Shown: positions 23,849 to 36,933, counted from the stretch's first letter. The stretch is DNA of 64,000 nt from Gigaspora margarita (GCA_009809945.1 WTPW01000027.1:785868-849867), one strand, 5' to 3'. Numbers and translations are program-made. The notes: a model not told the origin generated them from the sequence alone.

Positions 23849-24380
23849 ATTGTTTGTTTTATCTCACGAGTTTTACATTCTATTGGCGTGGCAATTTTCT
23901 CGAAATGTACTCCTGAGAGTGGACCCTTGTTCGTTTTTTTTATTTTCGCGTAACCATGGTTAGCCTTATATAGATTTGTGTTAGTTCATCAGTTATTGTT
24001 AAGTGTTAGTGTTTACGCAAAGTAATACCAAAAGTTACGTTTTTTGGTGCATTTATAGTTACTTTTTTGATGCATCTTCATAAGCTTATATCAGAAATGT
24101 AATTAGAACACAAGTGTGGACGAACAAAAATTCCAGAATTACGTTTCTGATGTGTTCAAATTTGTAATTTTTGTAATAAGATGATTATTATATGATATGC
24201 TTCGAACCCATAATTTTCCTATTTAAATTAAATTATTGTAAATTTTATTCCTTTTGTATTTTTGATTATCTATGTTGATATTATATGTCTAACTCCTTTC
24301 AAATAATAAACCAAAGCGTTGAATTATTTTATATCTCTCTTATTGCGTTTATGCCAACACATGTTTCGTTGAGGTGTTCG
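23849..24380. other. Downstream non-coding DNA
   Basis: No coding frame. It contains several forms of ttacgttt...gttacttttttg and could include the 3' untranslated region of the Cys-rich gene. Confidence 0.5.
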
Positions 24381-25339
24381 TCAACTATGTAAATCAAAAC
24401 TATATATGGTACCATATAAAAATTAATTATTAATGATTTTTTGAATTTAATGATCAGGATAGTGATCAAGATAGTGACTGAGATAATTTAATAGTAAAGA
24501 GTAGCTTGTATGTTTTTAGATGCCTAGAGCGAATAGCTTTATTTTTCTTAATTAAATCGATTCTTAAACACCTTACAACAAATTTAAGTTGAAACTTTTT
24601 TAACATTAATATTTAAATTTCATGCTGCTCTTTACAAAAATTCTGTTCATGTTGTAAGTATTCTAAGAGAAGCATTTTTATTGTGGACAAAAAAATTTAA
24701 TACTAGAATACAATATTTTTAACGTAACTTTGTTATAAGGTGTTTAAGAACGATTTATGTTAAAATAATTGAAAAAAATCAAGCTATTCGCTTTAGACAT
24801 CTAAAAACTACAAGTCATTCGTTGCTATTAAATGATATGTAAAAAATGATAAATAACCCCAGCCACTACCTTGATCACTATCCTGATCATTAAATTCAAA
24901 AAAAAAAATCTCCAATAATTAATTTCGCATAATACCACATGTAGTTTCGGTTTTACTAAATCGCACCACTGGTGCTCAACACCACAATGATTTTCACCAA
25001 TCAAATTGTTTAAATGCAGTGTAACGTAAGGATCTGGTGTAACATAAATTTTTTTGCTGTTTCGCTATTTTTTTAAAAAATACCTTCTAACTCAAAATTT
25101 TATCTATGAAACCNCNTTTTTTTTNAAAAAAAAAATTCCTTGTGAAAATTTACTATATACTATGCCTCACCCTAACCCCTAACTATTAACTCTAACTTAC
25201 ATTTATTAAATTTAATTTTTGTTTATTTTTTTTGTTTATTTTTTTTGATACTGATCTTCACGTTACACCGCATGCTGGTGTTGAGCACCAGTGGTGCGAT
25301 TTAGTACTACTGTATAGTTTCGTCAAACATTGTTGACTG
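24381..25339. mobile_element. Foldback element with ~200-bp arms
   Basis: The arm at 24381-24600 (gtcaactatg ... aatttaatgatcagg ... ttcttaaacacctta) is the inverse of 24720-24949 plus 25315-25339. The spacer is about 120 bp. The right arm is interrupted by the hAT-type element at 24950-25314. No target duplication could be read with confidence. Confidence 0.75.
24950..25314. mobile_element. 365-bp hAT-type element inside the foldback arm
   Basis: Inverted ends share TACTAAATCGCACCACTGG and continue tgctcaacacca. The target duplication TAGTTTCG is exact at 24942-24949 and 25315-25322. The interior has an inverted copy of the telomere-like block (ccctaacccctaac near 25171). Ns at 25114, 25116 and 25125 mark assembly uncertainty. 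Confidence 0.85.
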
Positions 25340-27391
25340 AATATCCTAATGTTTTGTGCATGTTGATAACCTTATTCGTAACTTTACAATCCAATAATGT
25401 TAAATCTATTCTTTAAACACTTTTGCAAGCAAATCTGCCTGCAAATAGTTGTCACAAATGATCTGTAATTAATTTATTGAACTATATTTTGAATTGTATA
25501 TTCTGATATTGCTATATATTTCAAATAGTTTGTCAGCTTAAAGTAGATGTTTCGCATATCTATATTATATACTGTATATGTCATTCGTAAAATTTGGTAT
25601 TAACAGTCAAGGGACATGTCCAATTCGATGATCTTCATTAAGTAAATTCTTGTGTAACATAAATCGTCATGACCTTTTTTGAAGAATATCTTAATGACGA
25701 AGCCGTAATTAATATTTTTTCTTTAGCAAGTTTATTCTTTGAGTTTTGCGCTTTCTTTTTATATATAAAAATAAATACTTATATTTTAATTTATACAAAA
25801 TAAATCAGACACGAAAGTTGCAATTTTTTACTCTAAAGTCCAAGATTTTCAGCCTCCTACTGCTTATACGGGTCTAATTTTTTTTGTTGAAGTAGCAAAG
25901 AAGAAGTGCTACAAGTTTAATTATTGGAGCAAAGACGCTTTACTTATAGCATCTTGCTGTTTACTAGGGAGCGCTTTTTTATTAAGTAGATTTGGAATTA
26001 ATGCAAGGTTGATCGTAGCCTTTTTTTATTTTACGGCTTATTATTTGCTTTTTTTTTTGTTTACTTTTCTTCAGGCAACAGCCTTTATTAGTTGACATTG
26101 TTAAGTGTCAGAGTCAGCATTCGAGTTAGGGTTAGTATTCGGGATATGGTTAGCATTGGCATTCTGAATAATTGTGGTAAGTTATGTTCTTACTTTACGG
26201 TCTTTTTTTGCTATTTCAAGCTAGAATGCTAACCTGCATACTTGTGAAAGCTTCCCAATCTTAGTGGAGATAATAATAAGTAGTCCGATTGCTACTGGTC
26301 TTAAACAAACGATCCCTTTAGACTGGAAAGTTGAGCAGGTGGTGCAAAAAAAAAACTGAAAGAACAAAAACAAACTTCTTCACAATGATTTGACAGTCGT
26401 ATATACAAGCCTACCCACTTATATGAAAAAGTAATACAATTCATTCTTTATAAAATGGATAAATACGAACTACTGTCATAGTTAAACCAAAAATAGTTGA
26501 ATTTCATTCTATTCTGAAACGTGATATTCTTCTATACCATGAGACAATTTCTGTGATTCGAATCAAAATACATGCATGATCAAAATAGTATCAAAATAAT
26601 TAGCAAAAATGTACGTATAGAGCAATCGTAACAAATAATTTTATTATAAAAAAATAAAAGTATTTATATATTACTATTTTTTACACGTAGAACTTGTTTT
26701 TTGATACGATTAATAAAAACGTTAAACATTTACTATACCATTCTAGCCATAATCTGATAACCATGCAGATTCTGCAGTGATGTATAATCTAACCTTAGGC
26801 TGTATCTACCAATAGGCTATTATTCAGCGAGCAGGACTAGAGCAGAATTCACTACCACCACAGATTTCTGACACACTACGTATAGCAATAGATTTGGTTA
26901 ATTCTTTCAAAAATGGAATAGAGCATATTAATTACGTACGTACCTTTAATATTCTTTATCTGTTATTAGATGTATTGATATATATTAAACAAAAATAAAA
27001 AAAAATTACACAATCGCAGGTAAATTTACATACCATTGTGAAAGGTAATTTTTGCCACAGAAATAACTCGACAATAAAAAAAGTGTAAAAATAAATTTAT
27101 TAGTTGTTTATTTCACGTAGCAAAAAAACATAAGCGACTAAAGATTGTGATCTAATAAATGCCCTACCTTGTTTAGGGGTGAAATAAAGACTTCTTTTAA
27201 AATATTTATTTGAATCAACTCTTTAAAAACTTGTTAAAGCAATAAAATATGATTGTGAAATTGATGAAATACGTGGAAAAAGTAGCCAAAGTGATCAAAA
27301 CTGAAATTGTGGCTAAAAAGCAGAAATGATTTAAAATAACTGTTAAAAAATCGTCGTATAAGTTACACCACTTATCATAATTTCTGGGTGA

Positions 27392-27508
27392 GTCAAGTGT
27401 AGCCCAGATTTGCATGAGGAGAGCATTTTCCTACTTTGCAAATACAAGGTAACTTTGTATTTGCAACCAGGAAGATGCTCTCCTCATGCAATCTGCACTA
27501 CACTTGAC
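27392..27508. repeat. 117-bp palindrome
   Basis: Arms gtcaagtgtag...gcatgaggagagcat and inverse meet at the centre aaggtaactt. It lies inside the 3-kb TTAA element. Open frames across it are artefacts of the palindrome. Confidence 0.85.
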
Positions 27509-27529
27509 GTATCCCTTCAATATCCGTAC

Positions 27530-27945
27530 CTAGTTCAGCATCTGTATCGCTATCATCCTCTAAATTATCATAATCAGGATCAAGTTCAGCTTCTACTCAT
27601 CCAAAGCATTAGTAATTTGAACAATTTTACTTAAATCAATATCTTTTGACAAAACGAACTCTACATAACGAATTACTTCGGCTTCCTCAGCCCAAGTCCT
27701 TAGCTAATAGTCAAATTGGGATTTTCTTGCCTAGGATAATTATAAGAATTATCGGCAAACTATTTCCACACTAGTGGTTGGTCTAATAGATGGTTGTTCC
27801 TCTGTTTTAACTCCTTGCTCTTGGTCCAACATGTTAAACAAGGTAGAATAGCTGTTAAAATTAGAAAAGACCTGCTTTTAACTACCATTATTAGTTCCAG
27901 TTCCGGTAGTTTAAATTCTGCTGTAATAAACGCCATGTTGTAGAA
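27530..27945 (-). pseudogene. Decayed coding remnant, acidic protein
   Basis: Reverse-strand translation gives coding-like pieces broken by stops and frameshifts. One Ser/Thr/Asn-rich piece leads into NMLDQEQGVKTEEQPSIRPTT (first 20 residues NMLDQEQGVKTEEQPSIRPT). Another piece reads WAEEAEVIRYVEFVLSKDID, and an acidic one reads DYDNLEDDSDTDAE. An acidic N-terminus would fit a TTAA-type transposase, but no catalytic region is visible, so this is only a suggestion. Confidence 0.3.
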
Positions 27946-28812
27946 TAAAATACTTAGCTAAAAAGCAAACCCCCAGCCAACGCGAAACAATATCGTATTT
28001 AGACCACATCTTCAATTAGATCTTCAACGTTATTCTTCATGCTCTTGTACCTATGTCTTCAGTCTTGTTCAGTTTAGATTAACGTGGTTAGTGAATCAGT
28101 TGTTCGCTATACAATTAACCAACTTGAAAACAGACCTGACAATATATTGCATTACGAAATCCACATTATAACCAGCTGGTCAACTTGCAGTTCTTCGATA
28201 CTGCACAAGATAAAATCGAGTGAGCTTATACGCTATTGCTGAAATGGTTTAAACTACAGACTTGGTATTTGTCAAAAATGTGAGTTGTGCAAGTTAGTAG
28301 GAACTTAACCGGGTCCTTGGGGGGATAGTTGTCGTGAACTTGATTAGATCTATAAATATTACAGGGGTTAGGACGTTAAACTTTGCACGAAGATTTTTAG
28401 TGATCTAGAAAAATTAAGAGTCGGGGTTTTCATGATTATATAAAGAAATGCTTCGGGTATATTTTTGACAAAAAAAAAGATGGGTTGTTTCACAAATATG
28501 GGGTTGTCATAGACAAAACCTTTTACGAGTTGGAATTTTGAATATAAAAATTGGATGATCGATATTTGATTTACTATATGAATTACATTTGGAACCCCTG
28601 TAAATGGACATGTCCCTTGACTGTTAATAAATTGATACATATTATTTTTAATCCTCACTGATTAAAAATTAACAGGTCAAATTTTTATAAAATTTATCAT
28701 ATTTTATATCGCATTTTTATTATATTATTATTCTTATTGCATCTACTTAGGGACTGGACCAGGACTGGACTATACGAGCCATTTAAACTGGCAAATCTCA
28801 CGCATGTCTGGT

Positions 28813-29380
28813 TAGGGTGTGTAATGGCCTATTAAAATCAAACATAGGCAGGGTCATTAATGATTATCACTAATTGTTGATTTTTTATGGGCGTCGATAT
28901 ATACATAGTATATATTAATAAAACGAATTTACATTTATTGACATAATTAATTAACCAAATGGCATATAATTTTTTTTTAAATTGAAGCTCACGGCTAGCT
29001 CTACACTAAAATAGAGCTATTTTTTCAATATTTTTATAAAAATTTTTAAAACATTAATGATTAATTTTTGAATTTCAAGTTTTGTTATTTATATATATAT
29101 TTATTTTAAAAATATTGAAAAAATTACTCTATTTCATTGTAGAGTTAGTCGAGTGCTTCAATTTAAAAAAAATTGCATGTTATTTGGTTAATTAGTTATG
29201 TAAATTATTTTGGTAAAATTTATATAGATTTTGATAATAAATGTGTCCTGATTTATAATTTCGATATTTTACAACATATTGTTAACCAATAAATGAATTT
29301 GCCATTAGAAAATCCGAAATTAGTGATAATCATTAGTGACCCTGCCTATGTTTGGTTTTAATAGGCCATTACACACCCTA
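28813..29380. mobile_element. 568-bp foldback element, palindromic end to end
   Basis: Terminal arms of about 62 bp start TAGGGTGTGTAATGGCC and pair with 29318-29380. Inner arms (attaaccaaatggca, agctctacact) pair around 29060. The flanks atgtctggt at 28804-28812 and 29381-29389 are an exact 9-bp duplication. Non-coding. Confidence 0.85.
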
Positions 29381-29389
29381 ATGTCTGGT

Positions 29390-30344
29390 GTTATGTATAA
29401 GAAAACTATATAAGTTGTATAATCTTTTAAAGATCATAGATGACTTGTCATATTATGATTTTCGGTATAAGATAACGTTTAGGTTGAACATCTGTGCTCG
29501 TGTAAATTTGTTTGCGGATATTTTAATTATAAAAAGTTAGATTATATAAAAGATTGACAATTAAAAATTAAAAAATTTTTACTTTATGATGAATAGCTAA
29601 GCCGCTAAGTCAATAAATTTTAACTGTATTACGCTTGTCGAAATCGGGTAATTCGTAGGTCACGAGATTGCTGCGCCCAAAAGTCGGATCTGCCGTTTCT
29701 GACACATCAGCTGCTTATGGCATAAAGGGTGTATCGGGAAGAAGTGGCTTAAGAGACTGATGTGAGAGAAATAGCATCAATCGAAATAATAATACATAAA
29801 TGATAAATCGAACGTTTATGGTATAAAGACCATATATAAAGCTCTTCATACATGCATTTAATAGATCGTTATTTAAATTTGGGCGAATCTATTTGTAACC
29901 GTGGTTACAGTTCCGAGCCAATCAAATTGCTAGATTAGGTATGACAAAAAATTCAAAAAATTACAAATCGCAATAACTTCTAATTGTGCTTATGAAACCA
30001 ATATTTTTTTTCTAGCTAAAAATGCATCTTGAGGTGTTTTATTATATAATAAACCTTCTTCTAACTCTAAATCTAACCCTAACCCAAATCTGGTTACTGT
30101 CACCGCCGGTGACAAGCACATTTTTTCTTTAAATTTAAGATATCGATTTTTTTTTTAAATCTAATCGAATCATATGTGTGGCAATGACTATTACCAAAAT
30201 AATAGATTATTGTAATTAAAAAAAAGGTATCTTTTATTTAATTAATGCTGTTATATTTTGCGAATAATTTACTTTGGTTCGTTTTAATGTAAGCTTATTA
30301 GCCAATCAGATCTTGTAAAATCACAAAATGATCGGAATGAAAGC
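29390..30344. other. AT-rich DNA without a gene
   Basis: No coding frame. It has a taaatctaaccctaaccc tract at 30068-30085 inside sequence resembling the small element family of 2507-2831, and a caccgccggtg palindrome at about 30100. Confidence 0.55.
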
Positions 30345-30545
30345 CCGCTATGCTTAGTCGGCTGAATCGGAATTGATCAATTTTGCCCAAGATAATTAAA
30401 AATTTTATTAATGAATATATCCATTCATTAAGTAAAAGCGTCCTGTTGATAATTTTGTTTAGAACCCAGCTAACAACTAGGGCTAAACACCGACCTAGAT
30501 CCAGCGCATCCGACCGGAAATTTGGTTAATCTCCTATAAAAAAAT
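30345..30545. repeat. Dispersed repeat R3, copy c
   Basis: Matches 8449-8733 and 9202-9414 in the same orientation (aacaactagggctaaacaccg, cattaagtaaaa). Confidence 0.6.
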
Positions 30546-30789
30546 CCCTTAAAATGGCGTTTTTGACAAGCTTCAAGCTTTGACATAAATTCTTTATTCG
30601 GATTGTCGTTTTGGCATTGTAAACAATATGTTTAATTTGGTATTCATTGATTTTACAAAGTAAAAGTGCTAATTGTAATCAATTTTCGGAATAAAGACTA
30701 TTTAAAGATTTTCACTAAAACTTTTGTAAAATATAACGATTAATAAATACAGTATAATCGCTTTAAGTACTGATATTTCGCAATTATTA

Positions 30790-30895
30790 CCGTATTGTCG
30801 CGAAATAACGCGCAGGGGTGGGATTTCAAAATTTGCCCCAAATTAAGCCCATCATTCTAAATAAAGCCCAAGAGCGTTATTTCGCGACAATGCGG
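30790..30895. mobile_element. 106-bp MITE with ccgtattgtcgcgaaataacg ends (copy A)
   Basis: Inverted ends CCGTATTGTCGCGAAATAAC and GTTATTTCGCGACAATGCGG, flanked by TA. The same element is at 37933-38046 in copy B; a more distant relative is at 59377-59488. Confidence 0.75.
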
Positions 30896-31682
30896 TAATA
30901 CGTTCGCTTTTGTAATTACTTAATTTCGTAAAATTTTGTTGCCGTTTAAATGCTGTATTTTTACAATCAAAAATAATCTTGATTTTGAATTTATTCTTTA
31001 AATCTTCCTGTAAGCAAATTTTCCTGCAATTGGTCACCGAATAAACTGTGACGATTAATTGAGCTATATTTTGAATTGTAACTCTGATATTGTTACTATT
31101 TCAACTTCATGATAACTGGGAACGGTTTAAGGAATGATATTCTATATGCCTCTACAACGCTGCATAATTTTAGTTTCATATCGGCGGATTATCAAAGAAC
31201 CCTAAAAATTAAAATGCAATAACTGATTAGTTGGGGTGGGTACAGAAAGTCCGGGGTTAAAACTTGGACACTGTAAGACTAATTGGTCTTACGTTCGATT
31301 CATGTTTAAAAAAAAATTTAGCCACATGAGCAACATATCTCTATTTAAAAAAAAAATAATCAGTTGGGATCAGTTAGACGTGAATTATCATTTTAGGGCA
31401 CTTTGTCTTACTGTATAATCAGTTGACTATTTACGCTTGACTATTATTTATTAGATCTGGGGATCAGCAAAAAGGTCCAATTTGCAAATCCGCAGATAAT
31501 GTAATACATTATTTTTTTTAACTTTAACCGATTGAAAATTAAAGGTTTATTCTATTTATTGATAAGCAATGTATATTAAGATAGAAAGTAAAAAAAAAAG
31601 TATTATATGTATTTTATGGATAAATATTGTTTCTTCCCGACTTAGTATGAATAATAAATATCTCTCAAATGGCACTTGAAAA

Positions 31683-31727
31683 GTGCAGAACGTGACTGCC
31701 GCTTACATAGTAGATAACGTTCTGCAC
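31683..31727. repeat. Conserved hairpin in unit U
   Basis: Arms gtgcagaacgt and acgttctgcac enclose a loop containing ctgccgcttacatag. The same hairpin is at 38733-38777 (copy B) and, decayed, at about 21467-21512 (copy C). Outer arms (atatctctc... / ...gagatattt) extend the stem. Confidence 0.6.
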
Positions 31728-31894
31728 TATACTTATCAAGCACCACTAAGGAGATATTTCACTATTTCTCAAACCCGAGGAATAAATTTGTAATCCTACG
31801 TTTTATATGGCAGCAAGATGTTGTTAACCAAATCTTTTATCACGTCATAGAAAGTTTATGATAAATTGCCAGGCTAAAAATATATATCTTTATA

Positions 31895-32151
31895 TGGGCT
31901 AGGTGCTGGAAAAAGGAACGAAATTGACAAAACAAAAGATCTTCAGAAAATCAATTTTTGTATTGCAAATCTTATAATAAATTATAAAAAAATGCAAACT
32001 TTAAAGAGCTATAATGCGAAATTTTATTAATACAACTACTTTTGTATCTTAAGTGAAAAATAATCCTAATCTTATTTTAAATTGATTTATACCAAAAATT
32101 TGTTTTTGAAAAAAATTATCATTTTCGTTCCTTTTTCCAGCACCTAGGCCA
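31895..32151. mobile_element. 257-bp TA-flanked MITE (mariner-like)
   Basis: Inverted ends share CTAGGTGCTGGAAAAAGGAA and continue cgaaa. The flank is TA on both sides (31893-31894, 32152-32153). Copies B and C lack it, and B has an uninterrupted sequence at the point. Superfamily inferred from the TA flank. Confidence 0.75.
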
Positions 32152-34804
32152 TATATTCGGATTTCGATTTCTTGAAGTAATCAATTCTTGGGATTGTCCT
32201 TCTCGGAATTAATCAAGTAATAAAGACTTTTACAACAACAGTAGATTTTTGATCCAAAATTCCAATCTCAAAACAATTTTGTTCTAAATTTTCATTCGTA
32301 TAATGCATGCATTTACAAGTTACTTTCAGTCGCTTCATTTACTAATATTTTATTACTCAGTTTTAAGGCTGTTATCTTCAAATTTACGAATATTTTCTTT
32401 AACGTGTTTTATCATTATTTTTATAATATGGCAGTCTTTCAGGTATTTGCCAACTAAAGTCATCTGATAATAATCACCTTTGGGCGCCTTATAGTCGAAT
32501 TGTATTCGTAAGTGGTGTTGTTCACGTAATATTGTTAGAAATGCCCCTAATATTTCAAAAAATGATGTTTATATATATTAGTATTGAGTATCGTGTATGT
32601 TAAATGTAAGCTTATTTCACGTTGTTCCCTTTCTTGCGCTCGAATATGATTAATAAATGTATCATATCCTAATAAAAGCCTGTTTAAGCAATGCTAACTC
32701 TCCTTTGAATTTCATAATAATTCTATTGATCTTATGCTTTCATAAATGCCAGTTCACCGATAATTTATGTTTTCGATTCGGCATCAAGAGTCGAAACTTA
32801 TTGTTCTCAAGTACTTCACTCAATGAACCGAAAGCAAAATTTGTTATAACCTGAAATTGATGAATAAATATCAGATATAGTTACTATCATTTGCTAAATC
32901 GAAAGTGGCATTTCAGACAATGAATTTTCGGTATATAATTACAAGAAACAATTAAAAACTATGTTAGCAATATTAGTAATTTTACTATGATTAAGTTTTT
33001 ATCAGCAAAATTAAAAACAATCAATTGAATGATTTTAAGTAATTTTGTTAATTATAAAGCAAAGCGTAAAATTTTAAAGGATTCACATAAGCACTATAAT
33101 ATATCAATCGAAAACGCTGCGTCAAAATTATTTCAAAGTAACTATGTTTGACTTTTTGCAAACCTCTAATTTTGAACTTTCATGGTTAACATAAAATTTT
33201 TTCATTTTAATTAAAACGTTCTACTAGTCGAATGCTCAAAACATACATGTCATTACAGAATTTTGAAAAATATCTTTATTCTTAGGCATTTTATAAACAA
33301 TTTGTGAAAGTTTCAAGGCAATTCATGTCTTGCTAATAAGTTAATCATTTAGAATGAATCACTTAATAATAATAATAAAACATTAGTTACAATAAATATT
33401 ATCGGATATTCGTTAAAAATAACATCAAATTGATTAATTGGTCCGTATGACACCCTAATGTGTAACGTTATGACAATCACGTTTTTTGAAAAATTCCTTG
33501 GCGTCAATTATTTCTTGGCATCTATTTCTTGACGTCAAATTATTTCAATTGATTTTTATGAAACCTATAGTTGCATATTTGTCGGTGCTACTGGAATAGC
33601 TAATTCAACTAGTCTTTCAAAGTCCTTTGACTAAAACCAATTCAAAAAAGTATGGGCTAAGTTTTCACCATACCTAGAGATGGGTTTCATGCGTGCGCAT
33701 GATTCCTCAATCATGCGCATGAATGCGCATTAATGCGCATGTTTCCGAATCATGGGCATTTTATCTCATCAAAATTTATATAGAAATATTAAATATAAAA
33801 TAAGTATAATTAACATTCTAATCTATCTATATACTTCAATTCTGGAACTGTTCGCTTTAACATTTTTGATTGGTCGTATCCGAAAAATGTGACCTAAATG
33901 TAGGAAAACTAACAGAAATACGTAAGATGATTATGACTATTATCATGGTTGAGTAATTATTATAAAATTCGAGTAATTATTATATCATTTTTTAATGCCC
34001 TTATTAACGCCCAAAATTGTGAATGATTAATAAAAAAATAGTCAATATATTAGCGAATATCAAAAAAGTTACATTCAGCCAAATATTTAGATGATTAATT
34101 TCTAGAATTTTTGGTCGGAATTTTTCCGCCAAGATTATCTGTTAATCAACTAATTTTCTCAGTGACTTGTAGTTTTATGTCGACCAACCAATAAAAATTA
34201 CGGTTATGTTCAAAAGGTGATCAATGTGCTAAAACTAATATAGCAATATAAGGCTTTCTCTTTGCAACACTTATTTTAAAAATTGGCATTCACCAATAAA
34301 ACTAAGCTGCATACTATCTGTTATTGGAGTAATGAGCTTTGTGACAAACCTTTTATAGTTAGCTTATACTAATTCAAACTATCCACTATATATTGCAATT
34401 ACTGGTTTAGCGAACAAATTTTGTAATGGAATTTTTTTATAAAAACTCATAAAAAAATCACAATAATTCTAATAAAAACTGGCTCAACCATACTGAAATA
34501 GAGTGTGAATTCTGTGGCAGAATTTTATGATATCATACTTTTGATGAAACTAACTTAATTTTAACCATATACTGTAGTTAATTGAATAGTATGTTCAGTA
34601 ACAGAATTTTTTTATGATGATTCAATGCAAACTAACTTGGCATATTTATGAATATTATATAATGCGAATTTACAGATTTTAACTAAGATTCTAAAGTTTT
34701 ATACAAAGCTCCCATGGCAGAACCATGGATCAGGTGTCAAATTATATAAAATAAGCAATGATGAAGTTTACAATTAGCTAATTTGTAAAAATTTATATAT
34801 ATAG

Positions 34805-35336
34805 TATTGGAGGTAGAAATGGATATCGGTTGGAACCACATGATGTCGATTTTGCCAGAGTTCCCATGAAGGTACTGTGATTACCTACTGATCACCTATT
34901 AGAAAACCAGTTCTGCGCACAGCCCATCAATTGAATGAAATCAACTAAATCAGAAAAGACATTAAATGCAAGATTGAGAGAATATTCGATATGGTGTGAT
35001 TCTGCTATTCAATAAAGAAAAATTGTGGGATAGAAGATAACAATTAGGAATCCCATTAGAAGTAAAATAGTATAAAATGAACAAGAAATGTACTATTGAG
35101 TGGCATGAAGTGTGTTGTTACTTGTCTTGTAAATAAAGATTAGAAATCGATCTTGGTTTTTGTGTTCCTCATTTATAAAAATAAACTGTCCCATGTGCTC
35201 ACCTTATACCCGATATGCCTTAGTCTTGCCAAATCGTACTGCCTCTCACATTGGGTATATTGTGAGGTGTTTCTTTGGTCTTGGTGGTTGGTAGTTGTCC
35301 ATCCCATGACACCGGTCCAGATTTCCACCTCTAACA
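34805..35336 (+). repeat. 5' long terminal repeat
   Basis: Matches 37100-37631 base for base in length. Nearly all differences are transitions, mostly where a CpG can be inferred in the parent. Contains aataaagattagaa as a possible polyadenylation region. Confidence 0.9.
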
Positions 35337-35779
35337 ATTTGGTAGTAACTGTGAGATTTGAAATATCTACCTGAATTTATGCTAGAAGACTAGAATTTTG
35401 ACTGCAAGTGGATTTTGTGACCTATTTCTTATTTTGTTTTTTTTTGTTGTGTTTTCATATTATTTTTTTGGTAGGCACTAAAGGAATAGTGCACTCATTT
35501 TTGTTTGTTAGTAATCTGGACTAATAAATTGTGTTCACCCATTTTTGTTTTGTGTAAATTTTTTCTTTCGCTGTATATCCACTTCTAAGAATGTTGTTTC
35601 CTAGCTTTGAAAGAAGTAGAAAATAAATAAATAATAATAATAAAAAAAAATGTATGACATATACCCACTGCTAATATTTAACTATGACGAGTTGCCATCC
35701 GAATGAAAGAGACCTGAAAACCAGCAAGCCGTGTAGAACTCTCAAAACTCCTAATCGACCAAATTGTAAAAAGAAATAA

Positions 35780-36933
35780 AGTGTACCTACTGTAAGAAAA
35801 AAGGCCATGATGTTAAGAAGTCCCACATGTAACCTACTTGGATGAAAAATGCACCACCCTTTTTGTAGCACTCACTGAAGTACAAGCTATAGAAGCACAA
35901 GAAATTATTAATAGAGCCTTTAGAAATCGCAAGCTTGATGATGAGCAAATTCCTGAAGCTCTAGAATTTATAGTAGAAATTTTAGAAGAAATAATACAAG
36001 AGGAAGAAGAAAATATCGTATACTTGCCTCCATATGTTCGAATAGCCCTGTTCGTAGAAAGCCATGTAGTTGCTGTGCCAAAAGTTTCCCAAAAGTCCAG
36101 AATATAAAAGGTCCTGTGATGAAGATTCTTGATTCGTATTATGTTCTGGAAGAGCCTTCCAAAAGTACTGATTCTGGTTCTACTAAAGAAGAAGAAGTAG
36201 ACTTAGGTCCCCTTCTCTGAAATCTTGCCACCGAAGTTGAAGCCGTCATATGTAAGTGGGCCCTGGAAGAAGACATCCGAGAATCACCAGAAGAAATTTG
36301 TGTTGAAAAGAACGAAGAAAAGGAGTTTGGAGTTAAAGCGAATAAATATAAAAGTGTCAATGTTAATAAAGAAGCTCTCCTGAATTATTGAGAGTCAATT
36401 GAGATGGATGAGGATAGAGGAACGGAATTGGACCAAAAGGAGAAAATCGTTGATGACAAAGCTCTAGAAAAAAGTGATAGAGAAATGTTAGTCAGTAATG
36501 ATGAAAGTAATAAAGAAAACAATGAGAGAATAATTCTTGAAGAAGAAGCCTTATGCCGTTCTTGTGCAAAATGGAATAAAAAAGTCAACGAATTTTGGAT
36601 GACTGTCAGCAAGGAGAAGAAATCAACCTGGATGAAACCTGTTGAAGAAACGCCATATGCTGGTGATTGTCATGGAAAGGAAATTGGAGTAGAAAGGATG
36701 AGGATAAGGGAGCCATTCAAATGGAAATCCCAACTGTGTATAACGTACGAGCTCAGATTCAAAAAGGTCTCTATAATAAAAAGGAAGGGATAAAAAAGTT
36801 AGAGAAAAATCAAAATCGACATAAGAATCCGAAGGAAAGAACTGTCCCATACTTACCAGCACGTGACTTTCATAATCGAGTCTTCTATCCTGGGGAACTA
36901 ATAAAAAGAAAAAAAAAAGAAGAGAAAAATTAA
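35780..36933 (+). pseudogene. Decayed gag-like protein with CCHC-type zinc knuckle
   Basis: At 35782-35823 the reading CTYCKKKGHDVKKS fits a CX2CX4HX4C knuckle with the last Cys changed to Ser, followed by TAA. Downstream frames (35838-36104, 36404-36790, 36667-36930) encode a strongly Glu/Lys-rich protein and connect by frameshifts. The final part reads PYLPARDFHNRVFYPGELIK. This fits the nucleocapsid part of a Ty1/copia-type Gag, but the class is not provable without pol. Confidence 0.6.

Larger units (their letters stand above)
25604..28623. mobile_element. 3.0-kb element with 19-bp ends and TTAA flanks
   Basis: CAGTCAAGGGACATGTCCA at 25604-25622 is perfectly inverted at 28605-28623, and both ends are flanked by TTAA (25600-25603, 28624-28627). 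The outer flanks (25323-25599 and 28628-28700) resemble neighbouring parts of repeat unit U, so the element appears to have split a U copy. TTAA duplications are typical of piggyBac and Kolobok elements. No intact transposase is present; a decayed minus-strand coding patch lies at 27530-27945. Confidence 0.7.
30655..33674. repeat. Repeat unit U, copy A
   Basis: A ~3-kb unit repeated directly as copy B (37814-41745). It begins tcggaataaagactatttaaag and ends gctaagttttcacca. It contains a small MITE (30790-30895), a conserved hairpin (31683-31727) and a TA-flanked insertion (31895-32151) missing from B and C. Many indels separate the copies and no reading frame is shared, so coding is unlikely. 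Confidence 0.8.

Noticed and set aside
35153-35374. 73-codon frame in the 5' LTR
   Set aside because: The matching frame is not conserved in the 3' LTR, and it lies in the U5/R-like region.
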